Source: Certhia americana (lineage: Eukaryota > Chordata > Aves > Passeriformes > Certhiidae). Taken from it: a DNA stretch of 64,000 nt. The stretch lies in NCBI GenBank assembly GCA_018697195.1, contig CM031860.1:64066332-64130331 (forward strand), in the 5' to 3' direction. The position numbers and the translations under genes were made by a program. Positions within the stretch are counted from its first letter, which is position 1. The number at the start of each line of letters is the position of its first letter. The notes below the pieces were generated by a model, which saw nothing but the letters and a program-made list of their open reading frames with translations, had not been told where the DNA came from and made no database searches. Shown here in pieces: positions 45,115-57,165 of this stretch.

Positions 45115-48100
45115 AAATACCCACCCAAGCACCTATTTGGGTGACATTAAATGACACAGGATCTCGTACTTCTGTGTTACAGAACTTAAGGATGTGTTAC
45201 CAAGTGCAAATATCCATCACCTCTTTATGCTGGGCCTAAAAAAATATTCAAAAAACTTCCTTGCAGTTGCAAAGCTTTACCACAACCATGTTTTGACCTC
45301 TCTTCACTTCGGTCTGCTCAGTTACAGATATCAGAGCCTTCCACTAGAAGGAAAGTTACTTGGTTTTTCACTAAACCCTCAGTGCAAGGTTTTTATCATT
45401 CTGATTTTGCTTCTGGCAGGTGATTCCATGTGGAATCTTGTTCCTGCAAGAGCTGATCCCTCCCTGGCTGAGCATCTGTGCCCAGGGATGGGGAGGGCAC
45501 ATCCTCCGACCCCTTGGCTTGGCAGAACAACTCCTAATTAATGAAATGCAAGAATTCCACTGTGAAAATAGTTTCCACCCAGCATGGAAGTGAGCTCAGC
45601 TCTGGAGCACGCTGGCCCTGACAGCTGGGGGATGTGCTGCTCGTTTGCAGTGGGGTGGTTGGGCTCAAATCAGAGATCAGGTCACCCATCAAGGGGGATT
45701 TCCTCTGGCTGGTCTCACTTTCAGTCCCTCTTTGGGGTCTCTCTTGCAGTTTTCCATGGTAGGACCAATAACTTCATGGGGAAGGTATCAGTGTGAAAAG
45801 TGGAACACCTTTCCTTCAAGAGACTCTCTGATGATGCCACCACAAATCTCAGCAGCTCTGCTGGGACCAGAGCAGAATTCTGGCCTGTTTAACCCCTCTC
45901 ACAAAAAAACAGATTGAAATGGAATAGTTCTGTCAGTCACTGCACACGGATGTTGCTTTCCTGTAGGTTTGAGTTTGGGTGTTGCTGTCCACATGGGCAT
46001 CCCACAGGATGTGTGGGAGATTTCTGAGGTCTCTCACCTCTGCTCAGGTATTCTTGTGAAACTTGAGAAAATGAGCATTTTTGTGGCTCTGGAATTGGAG
46101 AAAGGGGTAAAAGGGCCAGGGAGGAGTGGGACAGGAATAACATCTACATCCACACATCACACCCCGTTGTGTTAGAAAAGTTCTCTGATGTTTCCTGTTT
46201 TTCATTTGCTACACCAACAGCATCACTGCTTCCTGCTGGAAGATGGAGGTGCCTGGAAACTGCTATTATGTGTCCCTGTAATGAAGAAAATAAATATCTT
46301 AGCAGCAGAGAAATGCGAATTGGGTGAAGGCACATGTAGCACCTTCAGCAGGACAGAGGGGAACCACAGCCCAGTCCCACCCTGCTCTCTGCAGGCACAT
46401 GAAGCACATTCCCCTGAAGATTGATATTTGCAGGGATTTCATCCCAAAGTGCAGCAGAACGTATATTTATTATTCTTCTTACTTGGGGGACTGCAATGGC
46501 TTTGTTTGGCTCGTCTCAGTTCTGTGGTCAGGGAAATAATTCACTGATTTTTTTATTACCAGGGAATGAGGGAAACAGGTAGAGGATTTTTATTTTTTTG
46601 TCCCCTGGAAGCCAGTTTCCTAAGGAAATGAGGCCTGTTCCATCAAGCTGTGTGGAGGGGGAGGTCAAAGAGTCACAGTCTCAGGGAGTGCTGCCTGCTG
46701 AAGGTGCCACATTTTTGAGGTGAGGTGTGGGAACGCGTGGTCACCATCCGAGGGGGGGAACAGACAGGGGCTCCTTTTCTCTCCTCTGCAGCTCAGCACT
46801 TGTGAGACAGCCTGAAGGTGTGGAGCCAACATTGGCTGAACCTTGGAGGCTTCAAAACTGCAACTTTTTTCACAGACAATTGGGAGTGAGCACGTTATTG
46901 AGGGCATCAAACCTTTTACAGACCCTTGGGAAGCCACACGGAGCGATGTCACTGTCAAGCATAAGGAGAACTTCCAGTGGATCTCTTGTGTAGCTGAGCA
47001 TGAGAAATCAGCCATGAGAGTCTAATCCATGTGATAAGGACAGGAGTTAAGCTTTCTGTTGTTCCCTGAACTCCTCATTTCCCTCTTCAGCTTCACTACA
47101 ATGCCCTGGAGCGGATAAATCCAGGGAGCTCCGTGAAGGAGAGGCACTCAAGAGAAATGCACATTTACAAAACTGAATCCTGTGATAGCTCCCCGTGCAT
47201 CCAGGGCCATCATCTCAAATGGCAACAGCACAAGACAAGTTAATAATAGTCATTGTTCCAAGATTAAATTAGGTAGACAGGAATGATTTTTGCAAGATTC
47301 ATAATGGTTTTAATGATACTATTTAGTTACCAAGAACAATATATCTTTTCTATTCATGAGTTCCTGGAAATCAAGGATGGTGAGGTTGTAAAATACGTTT
47401 TTAAAGGCAGGGTTGTGAGCTGCAGCCTCTCTGAAAGTTGGTTGTATATTATCTTGAATTGTCTTTATCCAGTAAGGAGGAGAAAGATGTGGATGGGAAC
47501 AGTGGGTCTGTGCATGGCACCTTGGGGAAATTTAGCTTTTGAGCCAGGAGCCAGACTCTGGAGGGATTTGAGGCCGAGTCAAATCCCAGAGAATACTTGC
47601 ATCCACCTTGCTGTTATTGCTTTAGAGGAAGTGGTGCCATCATGACACAGTTTGATATCAATGTATGGCTGCAGCCTACCCTGGACCCATCCAGCAGCTG
47701 GCCAGCCCCACTTGGGTCACCTTGAGGGTGACATTTCACCTCACCAGATGTGGAGGCAAGATGGGCCCAAGGCTGGAAGTGAGAGAGGAGCGTGGTGCTC
47801 TCAAACTGGCCTTGCTTTGGGCCGTGAAAACTGGGACATGCTGAGTGCCCTGCACCAGAGGAAACATTTCTTTCTTGTGAATTGTCAACAGAGGCATTTT
47901 CCTAGAAATTCTGCAGTGTTCTGTGCTGTGCATTCTGTCTGAACCCATAAAACACCAGAAGATCTCCAGCTGCAGTGACGCCGCTCGGTCACAGCGCTGG
48001 CGTTTGGCAATGTCCTCGCTCTGCTGGGAATTATTTCAAAAGGCAGTTTGCCATGGAAATGCACGCTGGGGTGGCCTGCAGCAACAACAGATGGATGTGG

Positions 48101-49064
48101 AATCACATCAAACCAGGCCTGAGGGCTTTTTCCTCACGCTGGTCCCTGTTAGAGCCACCTGAATTCACAGCTGGGTGAATCAGCAGACACACGGTCGGTT
48201 GGTTGCTCCACCAGTACGAGCCCAGAGTTGGATGAGAACTGAGGAAAAATGTTTGGGAAGAAGAACAGAATTTCTGGAAGAGCAGCTCACTGTGTCCCCA
48301 CAATATCAGACCAGTCTGTCCCTTGGTAGGACAGCCAGGTCAGTGTTGAGACCCAGCTTTACTGATATCGAGGGACCACGATGAGTTTTGTGCTGAAAAG
48401 CTGGGATTGTGCAGGTGCATTTGCCAAGGCAGGGTTTTTTTTAGGGAACTGAATATCCATCCTTGGCAAAACAAACAGCAGGAGGGAGGGGGAAGCGACG
48501 AGGCTGAGACTGGTGAGGAGCATGGGAGACACAAACCCTGACTTTGGAGCAGGGAAACAATCTCCATGTGGTTTGGAGATGCAGGGAATGCCAGAGAAAC
48601 ATTTGTGACTCCCAAAGTCTTCCTGTCATCACCTTTCAGCACGTTTTGCCAAGATTTTGACAACATTTGTCCCAGTTCGCAGCCTGGTTGAGGCTGGGAG
48701 TGAAGACACCCAGCTTTCAGCTCCTTATGGGAGCTCACACCTTCTCCCAAGAGCAAAACCAACTTGTTTGTGTTCTAGGAACCCAAATAAACATTTTCAT
48801 GGAAGGCTGCTGGCTGAACATGTCAGTGGGGACATCTCCTCACACCACCCTCCCCTGGCAGGATCAGAGGATGTTGTATAAGGCTGTGTGTAGATTTGTC
48901 AGCAGTTTTTAATGAGGAGAACTCCTTTTCTAATTTCATGATTGGACTTAAGCATATCATTCCAAAGCTGCTTACAAGAGGAAAAAAAGAATTACAGAGA
49001 GGAAGTCGCAATAAAAATGTTCCTGACAACATGCACAGGAGGGTGTAACCCTCTCATAGTGGGG

Positions 49065-49130
49065 GTTTTGAGGTTGTCCTGTGCAGGGCCAGGATTTAGA
49101 CTTTATGATCCTTGAGTCTATAAAATATTT
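49065..49130 (+). mobile_element. Possible decayed CR1 3' end
   Basis: gttgtcctgtgcagggccag and gactttatgatccttgagtc match the segment before the terminal repeat of the 'ccttccaactcagaat' CR1 type. The terminal words themselves are eroded. Confidence 0.45.
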
Positions 49131-51119
49131 CACTTTTTCTCCACAGCCAAGAATTTTTTTTTTTTCTTGCGATAGAGAAGTTGTTTCAACCATCAGCTGC
49201 TGAGCTCTTTCAGCAGAGTCCAAACAGAGCAATTTCAGCTGTTTCTTATTGACTGAATGCATTTTAAAATCTTCCTCTTTTCCCAATGAGCCCAAATTTC
49301 AGTAGATATTATGGAATTTCATTTTAGAGAAGACAAAGAGGCAACAGTCAGTAAGTGCTGGTGGGAGCAGCCCTGTGCTAACTCTGTCCCCAAATTCACC
49401 GAGGCTGTTGGAAATATCAGTAATGCAGAAGGCACTGGAAAGGTGAAGGATCTTATCCCAGAGAGTGCTCACAGGGTAGATTTGCAGGCAAAAATGGGGG
49501 AATTTTTTTTCTAAAAGTCTTGCACGCATCTTATCTCACCATACCTGCCCCTTGCTGGAGTGGAACTTCCAACCCCAACTCTGCAGCTCTGAGCTCTGCA
49601 TGCCTGAATCCCTCTCTGTGCTGTAGCAATGTACTGCAGTGGATTAAAAGAAACCATTTCATCCCTCGGAGGAAAAAAAAAAAAAAACAAAAACAAGAAT
49701 AATGAAGAATTTATCAAATCTATTGGAATCTACAGTCCCTACTTGAGAAATGTTGGAGGAGCCAGCTGGAAATCCTTCAGGTGTTGATGGCAAGAGCTCC
49801 TTTGTAATGTCCCAGAAAGCAGTGACGACAAAAAGAGTTACAGAAGGTTTAGGAGCCCGCAGCATTTCTGTTTGATGCTGTATTAATCTCCCTGAGAACA
49901 ATAATCTCCCCACTGCTTTTTGGTTCTTATTAAGACTCCCTCTACGACCTTATCTTTCCTATCGATTTGTGAAATCACATCGATCAATCTGATAAGCAAA
50001 TAAAAGCAGGTGTTTTCCTGGCAGGGGTAGGAGAAAGCAGGGATCAATTCCAAGATTGGAATCACAGCCAGGTCTAACATCTCCTGGCACTCACAGATTT
50101 TGGTGAGCTTTGGGTGAGGCTCTGCCCTCAAGAGAATGGAATTTCCCTGCTCAGTGATACAAGGGTCACTCAGGTGCACCATGGCAGAGGAGTGAAAGCA
50201 TTTTCTTAGGGAAAAAAACCCACAAGAAATAAGTTTTTCTTTGCTTTACACAATCAATTAACGTGGTAGTCAAGGCTGTGCTGCCTTTTGGGTTGTGTTT
50301 TAAATCCCCCATCTGAACTGGAGCCACAAGCCCTGGTGACCTGCTCTCCCTGCAGTCATTGCCCAGCCTGTATCCGTGTTCAGGATGGCCCTGAGTGTGG
50401 AAGATCTGGGGAATGCCACCAGCACAGAACAGCATCGTCACCTCGTGTGTCCTGGCACAGGAAACCTCCCCGTGAGGGAGCCTGAGCTCAGTCTGCAGCT
50501 GGAGCAGCAGCTCTGGAGCTCCCAGCTAAACACAGCTGGGAGTACAGGGAACAGAATTTCAGGAACAACACTCAGGTCACCCTGGTGATCAGACTAATTA
50601 CTAGGCAGTGGAGCCTGCCTCCACTGGGAGGTTTCCTCAGCCCTGGGGTTATTCCTGACGGCATTTGTGATTTTCCGATTTTCTGATTTTCCATCTGAGG
50701 TGGCCTCAGGATGAGGGGGTGAGGATTGTGTTTCCTCAGCACAGCGTGAGGCAGTGGGATGGAAATGGCAGCAGACACTGTGACCTACAACTACAGTGGG
50801 ACAGAAATTATTGTCCTGTCTCCAGGGCAGAGGGCCGAGCTCCCAAGGGCTGTGGAGCAGCTTGTGAAGGGGTGGGGAGGCACAAAGGGATGTTTTTGTG
50901 GGTTGCTGTTGAACAACAACTTGTTCTGGGCTCTTCTTGAGTTACAGAAAAGGGAGATGCACCTACAGACAGCAGGGGAGCCCCAATTAAAAGGGACAGC
51001 AAAGCAAAGCAGTTTCCTTTCAATTTGAATTGCCTCTGCTCTTCTCAAGGCCAGCTACTGGGAGGGCAGGGAATCACCTCTTTACTCCTGGGTGTTTCCT
51101 ACCAGAGTTACCAGAGATT
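49131..51119. other. Non-coding stretch containing a GATA/inverted-repeat cluster
   Basis: Simple tracts include T13 near 49157 and A17 near 49671-49687. The section at 49860-50040 is AT-rich and repeat-free and holds the inverted repeat listed separately. No gene is recognised. Confidence 0.5.
49950..49997. promoter_or_regulatory. Inverted repeat flanked by GATA motifs
   Basis: At 49961-49984 atcgatttgtga faces tcacatcgat across two bases. The arms pair with one base bulged, and each holds an ATCGAT with its CpG kept. A ttatct (AGATAA on the minus strand) lies at 49950-49955 and a tgataag at 49990-49996. The arrangement looks like a factor-binding cluster. I have no conservation data to confirm it. 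Confidence 0.35.
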
Positions 51120-51555
51120 AAGCTAGTAAAGGGACTGAGGCACTTGTCCTGTGGAGATGGGTTGAGAGAGCTGGAACTGTTCAGCCTGGAGAGGAGAAGG
51201 TTGTGGGGAGACTTAACAGCACATTCCAGGATCTGAAAGGACTACAGGGAATCCAGAGAGTGAGTCTTCATCAGGATGTGGAGTGACAAGACAAGGGGAA
51301 TGGGTTCAAACTGAACAAAAGGGAATTTAGATTAGAAATATGGAAGAAATTCTCCCTGTGAGGATGGTGAGGCCCTGTCACAGGGTGCCCAGAGAAGCTG
51401 TGGCTGCCCCTGGATCCCTGGAAGTGTCCAAGGCCAGGCAGGACATTGGGGCTTGGAGTAACCTGGGCTAGTAGAAAGTGTCCCTGCCCATGGCAGGAGC
51501 TGGAATGAGATGCCTTTAAGGTTCCTTCCAACCCAAACCATTCCATGATTCTGAT
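51120..51555 (+). mobile_element. CR1 LINE 3' region, about 435 bp
   Basis: In sense orientation: ctagtaaagggactgaggca, gggttgagagagctggaact, ttcagcctggagaggagaag, gaggatggtgaggccctgtc, ccctggaagtgtccaaggcc, gtgtccctgcccatggcagg and ttccttccaacccaaaccat, ending in ccatgattctga. It reaches further 5' than most copies here. Confidence 0.96.
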
Positions 51556-52564
51556 TTTTCCACTCATCTCCAGTGAGGTTGGCAAGAGCCAGCACAGCAG
51601 AGATGTCAGCACAGGGCATTCTCACTTGAGCAAGGGGGATTTTCTGGGTTACAGGGAGAACTTTGATGTTCTCTCCACAGGAACTGAAGCCAGATAAGGT
51701 AGAAGGGGAAGTGAAGTCTCATTTTTTTCACAGTGGAAGGCAAATCCTCCAAAGGCAGTAGAGTTCTCTTCTCTCTTGCTTCACTTCTGGAGTTCGAAGT
51801 TATTGTCTTTCTGCAAGGGATGCCCTGGACAAACACAAGCTCTGAGTCTCTTACAAAGGCTAACAGGGTGAGATGAAAAGGTCTCTTCCATACAGGAGTT
51901 CAGGTCTTCTTAATTTAATACTCCTATCCAGCCTTAACAATTACCATTTTATTGATTTAAGGGAAGTAGCAAAGAACATGTGGGCAGTTTGTGTGTTTCC
52001 TGATGCTGTCTCACAAATCAGGCAAAAGGTTAATTTTCATTCAGGAAAAATGGCATCTTTAAACCAAAGTAAAATTATTTTTAAAAGGAAAAGAAAATCA
52101 GGGAAAGAATAAAGCCAGGAAAGGCTCCTATTTTTGCATTAAAGCTCACGTCGGACTCTTGTTGCCTTTCAGATCTTATTTATAAAGATTTGGACAAGGT
52201 TTCATGGTGAAACCACAGAGCTCAGGGCCAAGGCCATAGGCACAAGGTTCTGGAAAACAAGATAATGCACCAAAGTTCTGTCAAGAGGCACCTGACCTTT
52301 CCCAATCCTAAAGGAATTGTCTGTTAAGATGTTGGAGCTACAATTTCTCCCAAGGTAAACATCAGATGGGAGAAAGTGACAAAAGTTGCCCTCAGGCTCT
52401 GAGGGGAGAGTTTAAAAAGGAGTTTGATGATTTCCTCCATGCCAGATGAACAGAGTGACCTGCAAAGGTCAGCAAGGTAGGAATGATAAAAAAGGACAAA
52501 GTTTAGGGTCTGTGTAAGGGGGATAATGGTGAACATGAGCTGCCAGAAGGACACATAAAGGTCT
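51556..52564. other. Non-coding stretch, nothing recognised
   Basis: AT-moderate sequence with no repeat family or convincing exon. Confidence 0.5.
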
Positions 52565-52900
52565 TTCTGCATCACTCAGTAATGTGCAATGTGGATATCC
52601 TCTCCACAGCTCCCTGACAGGACCTGGGGGGACTCAGGCTCCTGAAGGAACAGTGACAGGATAAGAGGAATCATCCTCCAGCTGTGCCAGGGTAGCTTCA
52701 GGTGGGACATCAGAGGGAGTTTCCTCATGGAAGTGTTCTTATGCACTGCGAGGTGTTGATGTCCCAGCCCTGAAGGTGTCCAAGGAAGGACTGGACATGG
52801 CACTCAGTGCTCTGGGCTGGTGACAAGGTGATGATGGATCAAAGGTTGGATTCAATGATCTTGGAAGTCTTTTCCAACCTGAATTTTTCTGTGATTCTGC
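52565..52900 (+). mobile_element. CR1 LINE 3' region of an older subfamily
   Basis: tgaaggaacagtgacaggat, aagaggaatcatcctccagc, gacatcagagggagtttcct, cctgaaggtgtccaaggaag, gactggacatggcactcagt, caaaggttggattcaatgat and gaagtcttttccaacctgaa, ending in ttttctgtgattctgc. It has the 'gatcttggaggtcttttccaac' style of end and lacks the passerine-dominant 'ccatggcaggg' block. Confidence 0.92.
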
Positions 52901-54608
52901 AGTCACAGACACTGCAGCCTGGACTTGGAGCAGCCCAGTTTGCCATCCCAAAGCTCCCCCCAGGAGCTCCAGTAATGGGCTCAGCTCCCTCACACAGCCA
53001 TTCTGGGCTCTGGGTCTGCAGACAGCAAACTCAGGAGCCTCAACACCCCTGGGAACTTGTGTCTGGAGGACGTGTGGCCGCCCTGTGTCCATGTCCTTGG
53101 TCCTACGGGCAGCAGGCACTGCCAGAGCTCCATCCTCCACTGTTACCAGTGTAGGATTTGACTGTCCTTTGTCCAACAACCTCCAGAATTCCCAGGGGAA
53201 TTCCCAGAGTGGTTCTACCTTTGAGCTTGGAGCTGTGAGCTCAGAGCACAGGAAACCAAACTGTCTGTAAGGCATCTCTCCCTTCCACAAATCATCCCAG
53301 CCCTTTGCAGCTGCCAACGCTTCCCACAAGTTGTGTCTCCCTGAACTTCAAACCACCCTCCAGAGCTGGTTTCAGGACTGAGCCTGGTCCTTCCATCCCT
53401 TCCATCCATCCTTTGGTCCTCAAACAGCGGTGGGAGCCCAGATCCTGATGGTTCCCACCACACCCCCACATTCCCAAAGCCCTTGCCCATGGATTTTTGC
53501 TGTCTTCCCTCACATTTGGCTGTGTTCAGCTTCATCCTCATCGCGTGTCAGCGAATGAATCAACATTTTTCTGCATTGCACAATTCCTCCCTCGATCGTT
53601 TATGACTTCCCTGATCTCTGGGTCACCTGGAAGGTTTTATCAGCAGCTGGTTTTGTGTTGTCTTCAGGTCATTAATTTAAAATGTTAAAGAGCATGGAAA
53701 TGCTTTCGGCCCTACCCCAGTGGGAACATGGTCACTGCTTTAATTACTGCCTTTACAATTACACTTTGAATCCCATTAATTAGCTGCTTTGAGGGCTAGT
53801 TAATGTCTTCCGCACGCCTTGCTCACCATTGTTACTCAAACTAAACCCAGAAAGCTCCACTTTCTGTAACTTTTTGACAAGATCTTTAAAATCAGGCCCG
53901 TTACAATTCTGAAAAAATTCATAATCTTACTTTTATAAGGTACCAAATTCACTTGACAGCATTACTACTTTGCCTTACTTTTGTTACCCTCCTTTAATTT
54001 CCTTCCTCTATTAATTATTTTCCCTTAATTTATTGCCTCCTGTGTGAGATTATGTATTTTTTAGCCTGGGATTAATGCCAGACTAAGGAACATACACTTT
54101 CCTAGGATATCCCATTTACCTTTTGGAAAACATAATTACGACTTTAGCCCGGCTCTCATCATTCAAAACCACCCAAACCAAGTGAAAAAAAGACATCATT
54201 TCTGTTCCAGAGACCTCCTCAGGATGCTCTCTGGAAACTCTTGGATGCAGTTGGAGCTGTGTGAGCCAAGGATTAATGGTTGCTGCCCCAGCCCCCCCTC
54301 ACCATCCAGGCTGGGATTCCATCATCTGGCTGTTCCCAATGCCAGAACAGAAATATTTAGGGAATTTTTCTGTCTTCATCATTATCAACACTTTTTTTTT
54401 TTTCCCCCATTTCAGTCTTCTAATGGCTCAATACCATTGTGAAAAAAAAAAAAAAATCTTGTGCTTTCAGCATCATTTGGTGCCTCCCCATTGTCCTCAG
54501 CCCTCCTGGATGTCAATCTCTCCTCAAATCCTTTCCTCTGTGGCCACAGGGCTTCCTCTGTTTAATTTGAATTTTTCAACCACAAGAAGGACGTGGAAGT
54601 GGTACTGA
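52901..54608. other. Non-coding stretch with an AT-rich, homeodomain-motif-rich block
   Basis: About 53690-54130 is AT-rich and repeat-free, with many TAAT-core words (tttaattactg, cattaattagc, agttaatg). T11 and A14 runs follow near 54391 and 54441. No exon is recognised. Confidence 0.45.
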
Positions 54609-54870
54609 TGCCTTAAGTTTTAGCTTTTATATTTTTTAGATTCTCTGTTGTTTTAATGGGTAGTTTTAGGTTTCACATTAAGTGCTGCTAAGCTCTCTTC
54701 ACAGAGCAGGGAGACAAAACAATTCCTTCTCTAGCTTGGGACCAAAGACATCTTTCAAGCCCAAGAACAAAGACAACAGTGAAGTGAGAAGAAAAAACAA
54801 GGAGAATGGAGCTTCAAAACCTGAAGCTGTAATTGGACAATTAATTCCAATGTGCTGATGGACCAGAACT

Positions 54871-54878
54871 TATAAAAG
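54871..54878 (+). promoter_or_regulatory. TATA box of LTR copy 1
   Basis: tataaaag lies about 100 bases before the AATAAA signal, the usual TATA spacing for a retroviral LTR. In copy 2 the same position reads tatcaaag, so only copy 1 keeps it. Confidence 0.6.
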
Positions 54879-54977
54879 TGTGGGACCTCGTGACCATTTT
54901 GTGACCATTTTGGAGGCATTTTGGGTGTAGCCCGGACGGGCTCTTGTATTGCCCAAAATGTACCACTGAGGCCTTTT

Positions 54978-54983
54978 AATAAA
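54978..54983 (+). terminator. AATAAA polyadenylation signal of LTR copy 1
   Basis: This sits in ttttaataaatccctgc. The matching site in copy 2 is aagaaa, so copy 2 has lost it. Confidence 0.6.
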
Positions 54984-55045
54984 TCCCTGCTTTATCCTTC
55001 TGCTTTGTCTGGTCTCTGTTCCAGCTCTGCCTCCAGAAGGCAGCA

Positions 55046-56614
55046 GCACCAGGTGTCCCCTGGGGCTGGGCTGGGCTTTGTGACAAAGGATGTCACTCCA
55101 AAGCTGAGCCTTCCACCTCTGCACCCTGGAGTTGGTTCTCACTCACACTCAGTTCCACCCTTAGGTGTGCTACAAGTAAACAAAAAGATCAGAGGAAGAG
55201 TTTGTATGTGTTCAAGCAACGTTTGACCAAGCCAGAAATTTACCTCAAGGATATGGAAAGTATTTAAAACAAAAATATTTTCTAGATGTGGGCACTGTCT
55301 TTAAAGATTAACTGCTGAAAATAAGTAATTAAATAAGTGCATTGTTTTAGTCCATCTATTTTTGGTTTTAAGAATTTAATAGTTCAAGTAAAATGTGGAA
55401 AGTCCAATTCTTCATTTATATCAGAACTCCTTAAAATTCTCATGGTATTATTGCAAGGCAAAAAAAGCACCCCAGGCTCTGGTTTCAAATCCTCTTTCAT
55501 CTTTGTGGATTTTTCTGAGCCCTTTAATGCTCAGGTGGAGCTGCCTCACCTCTTGTACATCCTGCTACTCCCTCTCTGGCTTGAATTTAAACCTCCTTTT
55601 TCAGCTTCCCTCACCCAAAGCTTTCACTGATATAAAGAAATGCTGAATAAAAGGAGAACAAAACAATGGCCAAAGTCATGCATCCCACTAAGAGCTCTGG
55701 AGAGGTCACTTGCCTCTGCCAAAATATTCTCTACATCCCTGGATGTAAAACTTCACCAGGGTGAGAAGAAACCCTACAGGTTTGGGAAAGAAAAAAAAAA
55801 AAACCAACCATGTTTAAATTCCTTTAATTCCTTTTCTAATTAGCTCAGATGTATATCATTTATTGTAAGTTTTTATGAGATTTTTCTACCTTTTGTTGCT
55901 CTTGCTGTTACTGATTTGCAGTAAAGGGTTCTCAGCCTCATTTTTTTTGCCATTCTTACAACAGTGACAGCTGTAAAACCAGGACTAAAGCAGGAGTGAA
56001 GTCATGATAAAAAGAAATGAGAAACAATTGCTGTTCTGAATATTAATGAACTTTTGCTTCAGCTAATTCTTGTTTGGCTGAGAGCCTCCTTTAGGAGAAG
56101 GAGGAGGATTTTGGAGAATACAACATGGCTTTTTCACCTTAGGGACTGGAAAACTTTTAGTTCAGGTGAAAAGCAGATAATGGGGTTGGAAATGTACCTT
56201 CTCCTGTTCCTAATCCTAAATAACAAACAAAGGGAGAAGAAATGCATGATACAAACCCAACAGAGAACATCAAGCACAGCACCAGTACAGAAACACAGAA
56301 CAGCAGAAAATGAGAAATGTTGGTCCTTGACTGAACAAACACCAGGGAAAATGTAGGAGGGGAGGGAAGGGCTCAGCTCACACCTCTCTGGGTGTTTTGA
56401 AGATACTTTTAGAGTACTTGGAGAAGCAAAGCCCTGCACACAAGAGCAGCCACAGCAGCTCCTGTCCAGGGAATCATCAGGAATTCAAGGAGTGAGTGCC
56501 ACCAGCACAGCAGCTGAGAGCTGAGTGGGAGTCTCCATCATCTTCCCTCCCTGGCACAGCATGAGGATGCCTTGCAAGCTCAGGAGGAGAATGGGGAAGT
56601 GAGAAGATTCCCCC
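55046..56614. other. 1.6-kb interval between the two LTR copies
   Basis: It is too short for a full retroviral interior. I recognise no gag, protease, reverse transcriptase or envelope motif, and no clear primer-binding site just after copy 1. A purine-rich stretch (aggaggagaatggggaagtg near 56583-56602) sits just before copy 2, where a polypurine tract would be. The interval could be a heavily deleted provirus or plain host DNA between two independent solo LTRs. Confidence 0.45.
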
Positions 56615-57056
56615 TGTGCTTGTTTTAGCTTTTATACCTTTTAGATTCTCTGCTGTTTTAATGGGTAGTTTTAAGTTTTATATTAAGTGCAACTAAGCTC
56701 TCTTCACAGAGCAGGGAGACAAAACAATTCCTTCTCTAGCTTGGGACCAAGGACAACTTTCAGGTCCAAGAACAAAAACAGTGAAGTGAGAAGAAAAAAC
56801 AAGGAGGATGGAGCTTCATAACCTGAAGTTGTAATTGGATAATTAACTCCAATAAGCTAATGAACCAGAACTTATCAAAGTGTGGGACCTCATGATCGAG
56901 TGTCCATTTTTGTGGCCATTTTGGGGTGCATCTTGGGTGTGGTTTGGCTAAATTTTGTGCTGCCCAAGTGTACCCATTAAAGCCTTTTAAGAAATACCTA
57001 CTTTATGTTTTTAATCTGTCTAGTCTCTGTACCAGGTCAGCCTTTAAAAGGCATCA
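56615..57056 (+). mobile_element. LTR, copy 2 of a same-strand pair
   Basis: It starts tgtgcttgttttagctttta and ends near ggcatca. It aligns with copy 1 along its whole length with scattered substitutions and small indels. Compared with copy 1, its TATA box and AATAAA are mutated, so it looks older or less constrained as a promoter and terminator. Confidence 0.82.
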
Positions 57057-57082
57057 GTTTCCCTGCCTCTCCTGTGAGGAGA

Positions 57083-57165
57083 TGGGTCACGGGATCATTT
57101 AGGGTGGAAAAGACCTCTGAGGACATCAAGTCCAAGCTGTGACCCAACACCAGAGCTCTGCTTCA
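57083..57165 (-). mobile_element. CR1 LINE terminal fragment
   Basis: gggatcatttagggtggaaa, agacctctgaggacatcaag and tccaagctgtgacccaacac form the reverse complement of an older CR1 tail ('ggaaaagacctctgagatcatcaagtccaac' class). It is about 80 bases, placed just right of LTR copy 2. Confidence 0.8.

Larger units (their letters stand above)
36086..49064. other. 13-kb interval nearly free of recognisable mobile DNA
   Basis: I find no CR1, LTR or duplicated unit, only simple sequence: A16 near 37640, A23 at 40747-40769, AAAT repeats at 42617-42639 and a G-rich run at 45100-45114. Open frames reach 172 codons (41891-42409, starting at TTG, not ATG) with no recognisable protein family. The interval may be an intron or a regulatory region. 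I cannot identify any exon in it. Confidence 0.5.
54609..55045 (+). mobile_element. LTR, copy 1 of a same-strand pair
   Basis: About 437 bases match 56615-57056 at close to 88% by eye. It starts tgccttaagttttagctttt and ends near ggcagca. A TATAAAAG box is at 54871-54878 and AATAAA at 54978-54983, in the order expected for U3, R and U5. No target-site duplication can be shown with confidence. Confidence 0.82.

Noticed and set aside
52739..53329. 196-codon minus-strand frame
   Set aside because: It overlaps the CR1 at 52565-52900 and the rest shows no family resemblance.
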